NCBI GenBank assembly: GCA_031551635.1
Contig: JAVBNH010000008.1
Location: 62,001 to 126,000, forward strand
Source of the DNA: JAVBNH01 sp031551635
GTDB lineage: Bacteria > Bacillota > Clostridia > Oscillospirales > Acutalibacteraceae
Reading direction: 5' to 3'
Length of the DNA stretch: 64,000 nt
Shown here: positions 1-8,953 of the stretch, in pieces
How the letters are laid out: each line of letters opens with the position of its first letter
How positions within the stretch are numbered: the stretch's first letter is position 1
Position numbers and translations under genes: made by a program
The notes under the pieces: model-generated
What the model was told of the DNA's origin: nothing
The model's database searches: none
Seen by the model: the letters and a program-made list of their open reading frames with translations, nothing else

Positions 1-158
1 TCTGGGCGGTGACAAAGCTTATGGTCAACGGCAGAATCCACTTCGGCTACGCCCACAAGAAGGGTCAGCGCCACAACTGGTGGACAGGCGAATTCAGAAA
101 CATAGTTCAAAAAGACAACGGCTCACTCAAAAAGATGTTCGAGCTGCTGAATCCGTAA
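1..158 (+). CDS. C-terminal fragment of an unidentified protein
   Basis: An open frame enters from the left edge (codons from position 3) and ends at TAA 156-158, giving the last 51 residues of a protein. The tail is rich in aromatic and basic residues (for example HNWWTGEFRNIV) and ends FELLNP. I do not recognise the family from this fragment. A strong hairpin starts 17 bp after the stop, as expected for the 3' end of a transcription unit. The next gene converges on it from the right. Confidence 0.6.
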   Translation, partial: WAVTKLMVNGRIHFGYAHKKGQRHNWWTGEFRNIVQKDNGSLKKMFELLNP

Positions 159-174
159 AAAAAAAGGCAATATT

Positions 175-207
175 AAAGGCTGCATTGGAAATCCAATGCA
201 GCCTTTT
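175..207. terminator. Bidirectional terminator hairpin
   Basis: A perfect 15-bp inverted repeat (175-189 with 192-206) has a 2-nt loop. Its A-rich and T-rich ends let it work in either direction. It lies between the convergent ends of the left-edge gene and the lipase-like gene. Confidence 0.7.
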
Positions 208-209
208 CC

Positions 210-240
210 AGCATCTAGCATCTAGTATCTAGCGTCTAGA
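210..240. repeat. Heptanucleotide tandem array, TCTAG type (copy 1)
   Basis: Four consecutive 7-nt units of the form AGYRTCT (210-216, 217-223, 224-230, 231-237) are followed by a partial unit. Read on the minus strand the units are CTAGAYN-like and occur in nearly the same order as at 6172-6207. The array contains the stop codon of the minus-strand lipase-like gene and ends beside the terminator hairpin. Confidence 0.8.
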
Positions 241-2133
241 ATTCCATTTATCTGTAAATCCCACTCCGCCGATTTTGTCAAAGAGATTATCGCTCATACC
301 CTTCAGCATTTTTTCGAATAAATCGGGTACATGCGGAGCCTTAGGAGCCATGCCGTTATAGGGAGTCATAGCTGAGAGCAGCCTGTCTGTGACCGTCTGA
401 GCATCGGGAGCGGTAAACACATTGGTCGCCGCGAGCAGTTCAAGAGCCGCGTTATAAGCCGCCTCAAGTTCGACAAATTTCGCATCAGTCGAACCCGCGT
501 TCTCATTTAAAATCTTTTCCGCTGCGGAAATATAATTTCTGCCGAGACTTTTTATGTCGCGCCCGAGATTAAACTGCGGATATTTCTCAGGCTCGGAGTT
601 GATGTCGTCGATAGCGCCGAGGGTGACATAGAGCATCAGCTCAAGCCCCGTATCATTGCCTGAAGCCTCATGGTGCTGGCTTTCGCAGAACCAAGTTGTA
701 TCCGGGAACAAGCAGGTGGAAGCATCAACGCCGCCGGAGGGAGAAATGTATTTCGGGTCATGAGTCGCAAGATAGTCATCGTCAAAAACCTGACCGACAG
801 GAAGATATGTCGCACCCATAGAGGTGGAGGCGAGATGAATAACCGCGTCGGAATTCGTGTTGACAGAGGACTGCATAATTCCGAAGAAGTTATATGCGCC
901 TGTCGTGTAAGGTAGATTATAACCGCAGAAGCTGCAGGTCGATACGCCGTATTCGTCGCGCAGACGCAGGAGGTTCACAGGCAGATTCGCCCTCGCCTGA
1001 TTAAATCGGTCGGTCTTTGCGCGTACTGTGTCATATTCTGCGCCGCTCAGCTGCATTTCAGCGATTTCCTCATATTTATCGGGCTTTACCATTGCCCAGA
1101 ACTGAGGATTGCAGCGAATCATTCCGTCCATAATGCCTTCGAGCGCAAGCTGTATTATATCCTCATATGTCTGTCTCGGAAGAAGCCTGATAAGGATATT
1201 CGCGAGATAACCCATAGCCGGATTGTCAGAGCCCTCAGACATAATCATCGGCAGGAAATCACGGTAAAGGAAGGCGTCATCCTTATTGAAATTATATGAC
1301 ATGAGGTCGGTCATAACCTCTGTGCCGTTCAGCAGCGAAACACCGTTAACGATTTTGTTGATGTCGTTCGGATTGCACGCGACGCCGTCCTGCTCAAGAT
1401 TCAAGTCAAGATATGAGGTCAGAACAGTACCGCCGAGGCTCAGCGTCAAAAGGTTAACCTTGTCAACACCCCTTTGAGCCTTGACCATCTGAATGTATTC
1501 ATGGAGCTGCTTACCGGACTCTATAGGATTGCCGATAATCGGATAGGCAAAGAAATAAATATTTTCTTCTCCGACAATATCAATAAAGCTCTGCATCGGG
1601 GCTTCTGAATAAAACTGAGCTTTTCTGTCCGCTGTCATGCCTGCGAGCGGGTAGTTATAGGTCTCGACAACAAGGTTGTTAACCGGTTCGCCTCTGAGAT
1701 TTGTTGATTGAATTTCAAACATTTTCGCAATTGTTTCGGGGAGAGCCTTTTTCAGGTTTTCCGAGGTTTTCTGTCCGAAAAACGAGGACAGTAAAGGAAA
1801 CAGTAGCCCTTTGAGAGCGATATTAGAAGTCTTGGTATTGTCAAGAATGAACATTTTTCCGCCGAGAACACTGCCTTTAGAGTTTTTGACTGGCTCGCCG
1901 TTTTCATTGGCTAAAAAGGAATAAGACTGACCGATGCCGGGCACCATTATGGTCGGATAAATCTGGTCGTCGGCCTTCGCGAGAATTTCAGGGTCAACAT
2001 TTAAAATATTTTTGCTGCCATAACCGGAGCTGTAAACATCAGCCGCGCCGGCGGCTGCAACTGTTGATACCAACAAAACAAGGGAAATAACACAGGAAAG
2101 AATTCTAACTAAACTTTTTGACACTTTTCTCAT
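229..2133 (-). CDS. Secreted lipase-like alpha/beta hydrolase
   Basis: A 634-residue protein begins with a clear signal peptide (basic start, hydrophobic core, AAAGAAD cleavage region near residue 30). An oxyanion-type segment TIMVPGIGQS lies at 61-70. A nucleophile elbow TLSLGG puts Ser232 where GxSxG hydrolases have it, although the first Gly is Thr. Asp429 (NSDAVIHL) and His487/488 (ESQHHE) could complete a triad. These are features of lipase or acyltransferase-like hydrolases that act outside the cell. The substrate is unknown. A GAGAGGAT ribosome site precedes the ATG. The C-terminal residues KWNSRR and the stop codon are encoded by a heptamer repeat array, so the native 3' end may have been altered by it. 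Confidence 0.65.
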   Translation of the reverse strand: MRKVSKSLVRILSCVISLVLLVSTVAAAGAADVYSSGYGSKNILNVDPEILAKADDQIYPTIMVPGIGQSYSFLANENGEPVKNSKGSVLGGKMFILDNTKTSNIALKGLLFPLLSSFFGQKTSENLKKALPETIAKMFEIQSTNLRGEPVNNLVVETYNYPLAGMTADRKAQFYSEAPMQSFIDIVGEENIYFFAYPIIGNPIESGKQLHEYIQMVKAQRGVDKVNLLTLSLGGTVLTSYLDLNLEQDGVACNPNDINKIVNGVSLLNGTEVMTDLMSYNFNKDDAFLYRDFLPMIMSEGSDNPAMGYLANILIRLLPRQTYEDIIQLALEGIMDGMIRCNPQFWAMVKPDKYEEIAEMQLSGAEYDTVRAKTDRFNQARANLPVNLLRLRDEYGVSTCSFCGYNLPYTTGAYNFFGIMQSSVNTNSDAVIHLASTSMGATYLPVGQVFDDDYLATHDPKYISPSGGVDASTCLFPDTTWFCESQHHEASGNDTGLELMLYVTLGAIDDINSEPEKYPQFNLGRDIKSLGRNYISAAEKILNENAGSTDAKFVELEAAYNAALELLAATNVFTAPDAQTVTDRLLSAMTPYNGMAPKAPHVPDLFEKMLKGMSDNLFDKIGGVGFTDKWNSRR

Positions 2134-2178
2134 ATCCTCTCAATGAATATACATTCTACTATATCAGAAAACAGCAGA

Positions 2179-4050
2179 TTAATCAAGCCCCGCAGACTTT
2201 CTCAAGATTATTCTCGCGTCGGTTGCGGTGATTTTTCCGTCGCTGTCCATATCGGCAACAGCTTTTTCTTTATCAGTCAGAGTATCAAGCTCCGCGGAAA
2301 AACGCAGTACCATCCGCGCTTCAATCGCGGTAATATCCCCATCATAATTTAAATCACCCATAAGAGCTTCAAGCTTTGGAATCTCTTTTGTGACACTTTC
2401 TCCGCAAATAATACACTTGCCTTTTATTTCGCCCTGGGCAATAGGAGTTTGCTGCTTAACAGTTTCCCAATTGAGAATCCTGTGCCCGAGAGGATCTATA
2501 TATCTTTCTGAGAGCACAATACCGCAATCCTTGCATTTCACAGTACCAAGACCGCTTTCGGTGCATGTCGCGGGAGTTATTACCTCAGATGCCTTTATGT
2601 GGTCACTCGTCGGCACAAAGGCTGTGACAAAAGTCGCCCCGCAAGAGGGGTCACCGCACTTGAGATACCTAGTGCCGCTCAGGAAGCAGCTCGACTTTTC
2701 ACCGTCAACCCAGTCGCCGTGGGTGTGATAATGTGTCGGATTCAAGGAGGGGATTACCTGAGTTTCTATGAGAAGCTGGCAATCACTACATCTCGCCTCA
2801 GCCAGACCCTCGGCGGTAGCTGTAGGCTGAATTTTTGTTGACCATACGAGATTTTTATGCGCTGTAGGCTTTATGTACTCACTCAACAGAATCTGCTCGC
2901 AATGCTTGCAAGGCAGCGAACGAAGCCCGGGTGTGCTGCAGGTCGGAGCCTTTTTCTCCACCCACTCGGAGGCGTAATGCTCACTCTTGAGCGCGGTTCT
3001 GTTAAGCCCCGCGGCATATAAAAACAGAGGATAATCAACATATGAAAGGCTCAGCGCCAGGTCACCCTCGAGTGAATCCAGCTCACCTGTATCATTATTG
3101 AGCCACATATCATACCTTCCCTTATATGAACAGGTAGCGCCAACCTCGTTTATCCATACTGCGCAGCCGGAAAGCTTAAGCATATCAATCTTATTTGTCG
3201 CGTTCGCTGCTGAGCAAAATACACCGGGGAAATAACGCTCGTCTATAAAAACCTTTGTGAAGGCGGCAATAATTTCATCAAGAACCGCTGCGCTCAGATT
3301 ATTTTCAATATTTGACATATCTAGAAAAATCGGCATGTCAAAAATAAGCTTATTATCCGTGATTTTCTTTAAAACCCATTCAGCCTCAGCCTTAGCCTCC
3401 GCAGCGTTTGCGGCTCCTGAAGTAAAAAAGCATCCAACAGAGAGGTTTGTCTTTTTGATTCCGGTGTAATATTCGCCGAAACGCGTATCCTCAACCATCG
3501 TTTTTGAAGCGGTGTTGTAGGTTCCGATTCTCAACATTACAGCGTCAATGCTGTCTGAGACAACCTTTGACCAGTCAATTTCCTTTTCATACGCCGAGCA
3601 GAGCTTTAAAACTGTTTGAGATGTGCTGAAATTGGTATAGTAATCGGCAAATTCGGCATATTTCAGCATAATCCAGCCTTCGTGTCCGCCATAAACTGTT
3701 TTGCCCCAATATGTTTCGCCGTCCTTGAAAATTTCAGAAACAGGAACAAGCGTACCGTAAGGTATCAACGCCACAACCTGCGCTCCGGAGCTGTGCTCCG
3801 CGCGCATATTGAGCGAGGGCACAAGAATCAGATATGAACCCTTAATATGGTTGTCCAAATCATATTCAGTTTTTGGAAGAGTTGTCGGCTCAACCACTGC
3901 GGTGGTTGCTTCAATTTCCGCTGTTTCGGCAACAAGTCCGCAGGTCGAGGCTGCAGCTTCGGCACTGATAAAATCGCCGTAAGCAATCAGCGGAATAATC
4001 AACACTGACGCAACTATCAGTATGATAAACATCTGAATTTTTTTATTCAT
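2179..4050 (-). CDS. Surface protein: SH3b, GH25-like domain, Cys-rich repeats, type I dockerin
   Basis: The 623-residue protein has an N-terminal signal or membrane segment (1-31), a bacterial SH3 domain (about 70-135, with a SLNMRAE segment) and a GH25-like barrel (about 150-345). Repeats with CxxC pairs such as CKDCG follow (about 360-560), then a two-repeat type I dockerin (about 563-623; GDLNYDGDITA and ADMDSDGKITA calcium loops). Dockerins bind cohesins in cellulosome-like assemblies. The GH25 active-site DxE motif is replaced by LDMSN (244-246), so the domain may bind rather than cut peptidoglycan. AAGGAG lies 8 nt before the ATG. The domain order is clear; the function is inferred. 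Confidence 0.75.
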   Translation of the reverse strand: MNKKIQMFIILIVASVLIIPLIAYGDFISAEAAASTCGLVAETAEIEATTAVVEPTTLPKTEYDLDNHIKGSYLILVPSLNMRAEHSSGAQVVALIPYGTLVPVSEIFKDGETYWGKTVYGGHEGWIMLKYAEFADYYTNFSTSQTVLKLCSAYEKEIDWSKVVSDSIDAVMLRIGTYNTASKTMVEDTRFGEYYTGIKKTNLSVGCFFTSGAANAAEAKAEAEWVLKKITDNKLIFDMPIFLDMSNIENNLSAAVLDEIIAAFTKVFIDERYFPGVFCSAANATNKIDMLKLSGCAVWINEVGATCSYKGRYDMWLNNDTGELDSLEGDLALSLSYVDYPLFLYAAGLNRTALKSEHYASEWVEKKAPTCSTPGLRSLPCKHCEQILLSEYIKPTAHKNLVWSTKIQPTATAEGLAEARCSDCQLLIETQVIPSLNPTHYHTHGDWVDGEKSSCFLSGTRYLKCGDPSCGATFVTAFVPTSDHIKASEVITPATCTESGLGTVKCKDCGIVLSERYIDPLGHRILNWETVKQQTPIAQGEIKGKCIICGESVTKEIPKLEALMGDLNYDGDITAIEARMVLRFSAELDTLTDKEKAVADMDSDGKITATDARIILRKSAGLD

Positions 4051-4223
4051 GCTAAAACTCCTTTTTTGTATAACTTTTTTATTTTAACGACAAAAAAATA
4101 ATTACTACCATTATGCGCTAAATTGCAAAAAAAGGCAAGATGTTTTTCAAAATTATTTTATAAAATTAATATTAGTTTCGAAATACGAATTAAATAATGT
4201 TTTACATAAATTTGTTAAAAGTA

Positions 4224-4252
4224 TAGACAAAAGCTATTAAAAAGTTTACAAT
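4224..4252 (+). promoter_or_regulatory. Sigma-A promoter for the DUF4838 gene
   Basis: TAGACA (4224-4229), a 17-nt spacer and TACAAT (4247-4252) lie 38 bp upstream of the start codon. Each box differs from consensus at one position. Confidence 0.6.
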
Positions 4253-4290
4253 GGATTTATTAATAAAAAAATTGAAAGGACACTGATTAT

Positions 4291-6183
4291 ATGCTTGAAA
4301 ATTTTCTTAAAAATTCCTTTGTTGTCAAAATTTTAAGCTGTGTTACAGCAATAGTCGCCTTTTTTACCTCCAATTATTCGGCGACATTTTCAAAAATTGA
4401 GCCTGTTGAGCCGACAAGTGCGGTTTTCAGCACCGTTCCGGAATACGCTGATGAGACTGACCTCCTGACACTTGCAGAAAACGGTGAAACGAACTACTCA
4501 ATTGTCTATAGCGATACAGCGAACAGAAGCGAAATATATGCCGCAAATGAATTAAAGAAGTATTTTGACGCGGTAACTTTCGCGGATATACCCCTAATCC
4601 CAAATACCGCCAGCGTCGCTACTCCTTACAAAATTTTTATCGGCAAGGCATATACCGGTATCGCTCTGGAAATACCCGATGACCTTGGCGACGACGGTTA
4701 TTATATCGCGGCTGACGGTAACGACATTGTCATTACAGGCGGCGAAATCAGGGGAACTATGTACGGCGTTTACAGCTTCCTCGAAAAATTCCTTGGCTGC
4801 CGCTTCTTTACATCCAAGCTCGAGGTCGTCCCCGAAATCGACACTCTCAGCTTCCCTGCTGATACAAGCATTTACTCAAAACCCGCCTTTGTCTACCGCG
4901 ACACCTCTTGGAGAAACGCGTGGAACGCAGTCTGGCGCGGCAAAGTCGGGCTCAACGGCTCAATGACAGCATGGCACAGCCCGCTTGACGAAACAAATTA
5001 TGATATGCTTAACTACGGCGGCTATGACGCAGGTCACACCCTCCAATATTGTGTCCCCGCCGCGCAATATTTTGAATCCAATCCCGAATATTTCGCATTG
5101 TTTGAAGGCAAGCGCGACAAAGGTCAGCTCTGCATGACAAATGAGGATGTATATCAGCTTTCGCTTCAGTCCCTGCTTTCATGGATAGCTGCGAAGCCCG
5201 GAGCTGAGTATTTTTCGATGTCTCAGAATGATAATCAGCACTACTGCCACTGCGCCGCATGCGCGAAAATCGACAAGGAGGAGGGCAGCCCCGCCGGCAC
5301 GCTGCTGAGATTCGTTAACAGGCTCGCTTCTGATATTAAGGCTGCCGGACATGATAACATTTATATCCACACCTTCGCCTATCAATACACCCGCAAACCG
5401 CCTAAGCTTGTGAAACCTGCTGACAATGTGATAATTCAGCTTTGTTCTATCGAAGCGAACCACGCGGCTCCCTATAAGACCTCGGACAAGGATTTTTATA
5501 ATGACCTCGTGGGCTGGTCAAAGATTACTGACAAGCTCTTTATCTGGGACTACAACACAAATTTCGCCCATTATCTCAACCCGACTCCGGATATCGACAA
5601 TATCCAGCCGAATATACAAATGTTTTATGAGTATAACGCCATAGGTTGCTTTGAACAGGGCAACTCAGCGGCGGCGGTCAACGGCGAGTTCGGAGAGCTT
5701 CGCGCATATCTAATCGCTAAGCTTCAGTGGGACCCTTACTGCGACATCGAGGCGATAAAAAATGAGTTTATGTATTACTATTACGGTCCGGGATACACCA
5801 ATATACTTGAATATATGAAGGGAATTAACGCTAAGAAAACCAAGAGTTTTGATTGCTTTGAAGCCCCGGAGGATACTGTCAGGCTCAATGAATTTGATCT
5901 TCATCAAATCGACCTTGTCTGGGACGCGGCTGAAAATGCGGCTGAAGATGAGGTACAGCTGAGCAATATTCAACGCTCCCGCTTGCAAGTTCAGTATTAT
6001 AAGAGCGTCTCGAGAAAAGGCGAATTTATGATTACAAGACCCTATGACGAGAGACTCGCCAACGGAAAAGCACTGTATGACTCGATTATCGCCTTAGGCA
6101 TTGACCAGCTCAGCGAGGGGAATCCGATAATGCAAAACCCGAATTTCTTTGATAAGGCAAGCAAATGGAATACTAGTCGCTAG
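4291..6183 (+). CDS. DUF4838 domain-containing putative secreted glycoside hydrolase-like protein
   Basis: The 630-residue protein has an N-terminal hydrophobic export segment (about 10-28). A glucuronidase/hexosaminidase-type accessory fold follows (about 55-190; AANELKKYF and GTMYGVYSFLEKFLGCRFF are typical). A central DUF4838 region (about 240-490) includes a cysteine cluster HYCHCAACAK near residue 318 and conserved acidic and aromatic segments such as FIWDYNTNF. DUF4838 proteins are predicted carbohydrate-active enzymes of polysaccharide degraders. No substrate is known here. It has its own promoter and a strong downstream hairpin, so it is probably monocistronic. The last residues (KWNTSR) and the TAG stop come from a heptamer repeat array, as in the lipase-like gene at the left edge. 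Confidence 0.7.
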   Translation: MLENFLKNSFVVKILSCVTAIVAFFTSNYSATFSKIEPVEPTSAVFSTVPEYADETDLLTLAENGETNYSIVYSDTANRSEIYAANELKKYFDAVTFADIPLIPNTASVATPYKIFIGKAYTGIALEIPDDLGDDGYYIAADGNDIVITGGEIRGTMYGVYSFLEKFLGCRFFTSKLEVVPEIDTLSFPADTSIYSKPAFVYRDTSWRNAWNAVWRGKVGLNGSMTAWHSPLDETNYDMLNYGGYDAGHTLQYCVPAAQYFESNPEYFALFEGKRDKGQLCMTNEDVYQLSLQSLLSWIAAKPGAEYFSMSQNDNQHYCHCAACAKIDKEEGSPAGTLLRFVNRLASDIKAAGHDNIYIHTFAYQYTRKPPKLVKPADNVIIQLCSIEANHAAPYKTSDKDFYNDLVGWSKITDKLFIWDYNTNFAHYLNPTPDIDNIQPNIQMFYEYNAIGCFEQGNSAAAVNGEFGELRAYLIAKLQWDPYCDIEAIKNEFMYYYYGPGYTNILEYMKGINAKKTKSFDCFEAPEDTVRLNEFDLHQIDLVWDAAENAAEDEVQLSNIQRSRLQVQYYKSVSRKGEFMITRPYDERLANGKALYDSIIALGIDQLSEGNPIMQNPNFFDKASKWNTSR

Positions 6184-6207
6184 ACGCTAGATTCTAGATA
6201 CTAGATG
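6172..6207. repeat. Heptanucleotide tandem array, TCTAG type (copy 2)
   Basis: Five 7-nt units of the form NCTAGAY/NCTAGTC run through 6172-6206. They overlap the stop codon of the DUF4838 gene (TAG 6181-6183). The array is followed by GATGTTGGAAA and a hairpin, matching the arrangement on the minus strand of copy 1. Confidence 0.8.
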
Positions 6208-6218
6208 TTGGAAAGTAG

Positions 6219-6266
6219 AATTCCCATGGCATTTTTAATAGAAAATGCCATGGGAATTTGTTGTTT
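6219..6266 (+). terminator. Rho-independent terminator after the DUF4838 gene
   Basis: A perfect 17-bp stem (6219-6235 with 6242-6258) with a 6-nt loop is followed by a T-rich stretch. Confidence 0.8.
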
Positions 6267-6309
6267 TTGTCAGGTGAAACATATTTTGTTTTCTTGCTTA
6301 TATTTGTTC

Positions 6310-6337
6310 TTGACATTTATCTTTATAGTGTTAAAAT
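6310..6337 (+). promoter_or_regulatory. Sigma-A promoter for the HAD gene
   Basis: A perfect TTGACA (6310-6315), a 16-nt spacer and TAAAAT (6332-6337) lie 33 bp before the HAD start codon. Confidence 0.6.
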
Positions 6338-6369
6338 AAAGTAATTATAATAGGAATGTTGGTATAAGT

Positions 6370-7167
6370 ATGATAGTTTTGACTTCGCATAAAAAAACAC
6401 CTATAAAAGCAGCCATATTTGACTTTGACGGGACTATCTCAACCCTTCGCTGCGGCTGGGAATCGGTCATGGCTCCCCTTTGCGTCGAATATATCGCAGG
6501 CGCTAACGCGGCTGTTGAGGATGAGGTAAAAAAACTCGTTGACGAATACATTGACGAGTCTACCGGCATCCAAACCATTCACCAGATGAAATGGCTCAAT
6601 GATACTATAAAAAAATACGGCAACAGTCCGAATGCTCCCGACGACCCTTGGTTTTACAAGGAGGAGTACAACCGCCGCCTGATGCTTGAAGTCGCGAACA
6701 GACGCGACAGCGTGATTTCGGGCTCGACTGATAGGAATAACTATATCATCGGCGGAGCAACGGAATTTCTTAATGCTTTGAAGTCAAAAGGGATAAAAAT
6801 GTACGCCGCGAGCGGCACAGACGAGGTTGATGTTATAAAGGAATCAACCGCTCTCGGGTTTGCTCCATATTTCGAGTCAATTGCCGGCGCGAAACCGATG
6901 ATGGAGGACTGCTCAAAGGAAGCAGTAATCCGCACTCTGATAAGCTCAAGCGGCTTTAAGGGCGAGGAGCTTATTGTTATCGGCGACGGCAAGGTTGAGA
7001 TAAAGCTCGGGCGTGAAGCCGGTACATTGACCCTCGGAATAGCGAGTGATGAGCAGAAAAGAATCGGCTTTAATCCGGTAAAAGAAAAAAGACTTTCAGC
7101 CGCAGGCGCTCATGCTATTGTCGGCGACTTCACAGACCTTGAGGGTATTCTTTCTTGGATGCAATAA
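6370..7167 (+). CDS. HAD-family phosphohydrolase
   Basis: The 265-residue cytoplasmic protein has the HAD nucleophile motif IFDFDGTIS (Asp18, Asp20), a helical cap region (about 35-120), a motif II Ser/Thr segment (YAASGT) and the late acidic motif VIGDGKVEI. The last has GDGK where GDxxxD is usual. Such enzymes remove phosphate from small sugar phosphates. It is the first gene after its own promoter and lies 24 bp before the deoxyhypusine-synthase-like gene, so the two are probably co-transcribed. A sugar kinase, isomerase and aldolase lie nearby, suggesting a carbohydrate phosphate substrate. That link is inferred from position only. Confidence 0.8.
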   Translation: MIVLTSHKKTPIKAAIFDFDGTISTLRCGWESVMAPLCVEYIAGANAAVEDEVKKLVDEYIDESTGIQTIHQMKWLNDTIKKYGNSPNAPDDPWFYKEEYNRRLMLEVANRRDSVISGSTDRNNYIIGGATEFLNALKSKGIKMYAASGTDEVDVIKESTALGFAPYFESIAGAKPMMEDCSKEAVIRTLISSSGFKGEELIVIGDGKVEIKLGREAGTLTLGIASDEQKRIGFNPVKEKRLSAAGAHAIVGDFTDLEGILSWMQ

Positions 7168-7191
7168 ATTGTAAACGGAGTGGATGAATAG

Positions 7192-8160
7192 ATGGAAAGA
7201 AGAAAAATGGAGCTTTCGCTCGATAAAATAAAAACCTACTCAGCGAAAGATCGTATAAATCTCGTCACTATTGACAACATGATGACTCCTGGAGTCACAG
7301 AGCACGATATATATGACGCTGAGGGCTTTGACATACTCGTTGAGCGCATTATCGAGGCGCGCAAAAACGGTCGCCCGGTCATATTCAGCATGGGTGCGCA
7401 TGTGGTCAAAAACAGGCTATCGAGGTATGTTATCGCCCTGATTAAAATGGGAATTATCACGCATGTAACCGGCAACGGCGCATCGAGTATTCATGACTTT
7501 GAGCTCGGTTATCTCGGCGGAACCTCTGAAGATGTTCCTACAGCCATTGAGGACGGCTCCTTCGGAATGTGGGAGGAAACAGGCAGATGGATGAACGAAG
7601 CGCTCATTGAAGGCGCAAAAAAAGGACTCGGCTACGGCGAGGCACTGGGCGAGTATATCGACCGAAACAGCGGGCGTTTTCCGAATAAAGAGGACACTAT
7701 CCTCTGGCAGTGCTATAATAATGATATTCCCGCAACTTATCAGATTGCGCTGGGAACAGACATAATTCACCAGCACCCGATTTGCGATTTCGGCGCTATC
7801 GGTGTGTGCTGCGGTATTGATTTCAAGAAAATTTGCTATTCTGTGTCGGAGCTTGACGGCGGCGTTTTCTTGAATTTCGGTTCTGCTGTAATCGGACCGG
7901 AGGTTTTTTTAAAGGCGCTTTCCGTTTCGAGAAATCTCGGCTACCCCACCTTTAAGATTACGACAGCAAACTTCGACCTCATTAATCTCGGAAATTTCAG
8001 AAGCAAAATTGGCTATGAAGACCCGAATTATTACTATCGTCCGCGCAAAAACATTGTCAACCGCCCGACCTCTGTCGGCGGCTGGGGCTGGCATTTTGTC
8101 GGCGACCACCAGATAACCATACCTACTCTTTACGATAAAATTATAGCTTCAAGCAATTAA
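7192..8160 (+). CDS. Deoxyhypusine-synthase-like family protein, function unknown
   Basis: A 322-residue soluble protein with Rossmann-type features: VIFSMGAHVVKN (about 60-71) and a Gly-rich loop HVTGNGASSIHDFELGYLGG (about 95-114). These resemble the NAD-binding part of the deoxyhypusine synthase superfamily. The lysine-bearing WGKI segment used by true deoxyhypusine synthases is not visible, so classical hypusine chemistry is unlikely. Bacterial members of this superfamily often carry out other reactions. GGAG lies 11 nt before the first ATG; a second in-frame ATG five codons later is a less likely start. It follows the HAD phosphatase by 24 bp. The assignment is by remembered family resemblance. 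Confidence 0.5.
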   Translation: MERRKMELSLDKIKTYSAKDRINLVTIDNMMTPGVTEHDIYDAEGFDILVERIIEARKNGRPVIFSMGAHVVKNRLSRYVIALIKMGIITHVTGNGASSIHDFELGYLGGTSEDVPTAIEDGSFGMWEETGRWMNEALIEGAKKGLGYGEALGEYIDRNSGRFPNKEDTILWQCYNNDIPATYQIALGTDIIHQHPICDFGAIGVCCGIDFKKICYSVSELDGGVFLNFGSAVIGPEVFLKALSVSRNLGYPTFKITTANFDLINLGNFRSKIGYEDPNYYYRPRKNIVNRPTSVGGWGWHFVGDHQITIPTLYDKIIASSN

Positions 8161-8285
8161 CTCAGTCCCAAATTTTGCATTGCATCCATGGGATTCCAGT
8201 ACATAATTCATATCATTTTGATTTTGTACAATTGGGATAAAAGAAGAATCCTAAAATAGGTGGAGCAGTAGCAAGGAGGATATAT

Positions 8286-8930
8286 ATGTCAAATTCAAAA
8301 ACAGGCAAAAAGAACCTCATTTTTATGGTTCAGTTCGCAATGCTTCTCGCCATTGAAGCAATAGTCTGCTTCACGCCGCTCGGTTCACTGCCCATAGGAC
8401 CGATTGTCGCGACACTCTCGCACATTCCGGTGGTCATTACCGCCATAGCGCTCGGAACAGGCGCGGGTACACTCATGGGCTTCATGTTCGGACTTTTCAG
8501 CTTTATAGTTTGGACTTTTACCCCGCCAAGCGCAATAATTGCCTTCGTTTTCACGCCCTTCTATTCAGCGGGACCTCTAAAGGGCAATTTTTGGAGCATG
8601 GTAATTTGTTTTGTTCCAAGAATTTTAATTGGTTTCATCTCCGGAACAGTGGCACGCTTATTTAATAAGTTCGATAAAAAGCTTATTCCTCTCGGTTATA
8701 CACTTGCTGGAATTCTTGGCAGTATTACCAACACGATTCTCGTTTTAGGCGGTATCTACATTTTTTTTGGAAAAGATTATGCAAACGCAACCGAAACCGC
8801 CTTTACTGCTCTGCTTGGCGTACTGGGTATGACAGTTGTTACTAACGGTCTGCTTGAGGCGGCTATAGGCGGAGTGCTCGGCTCAGCTGTGGGGATTCCC
8901 TTGAAGAAAATTAAAGCACGATTAAATTAG
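8286..8930 (+). CDS. ECF transporter substrate-binding (S) component
   Basis: The 214-residue membrane protein has about six hydrophobic segments and the small-residue-rich helices typical of ECF-type vitamin transporters, such as LSHIPVVITAIALGTGAG (about 47-64). S components bind one vitamin or cofactor precursor and share an EcfAA'T module encoded elsewhere. The ligand cannot be read from the sequence. Its neighbour two genes on is folC, which makes a folate-type ligand possible but unproven. A strong AAGGAGG lies 6 nt before the start. The 125-bp upstream gap shows no riboswitch I can recognise. Confidence 0.75.
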   Translation: MSNSKTGKKNLIFMVQFAMLLAIEAIVCFTPLGSLPIGPIVATLSHIPVVITAIALGTGAGTLMGFMFGLFSFIVWTFTPPSAIIAFVFTPFYSAGPLKGNFWSMVICFVPRILIGFISGTVARLFNKFDKKLIPLGYTLAGILGSITNTILVLGGIYIFFGKDYANATETAFTALLGVLGMTVVTNGLLEAAIGGVLGSAVGIPLKKIKARLN

Positions 8931-8953
8931 TTTTCAATTATAAATATTTGAAA

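Noticed and set aside
8161..8285. Riboswitch ahead of the ECF S component
   Set aside because: No known vitamin riboswitch core is visible; only a weak distant pairing TCCCAA/TTGGGA was seen.
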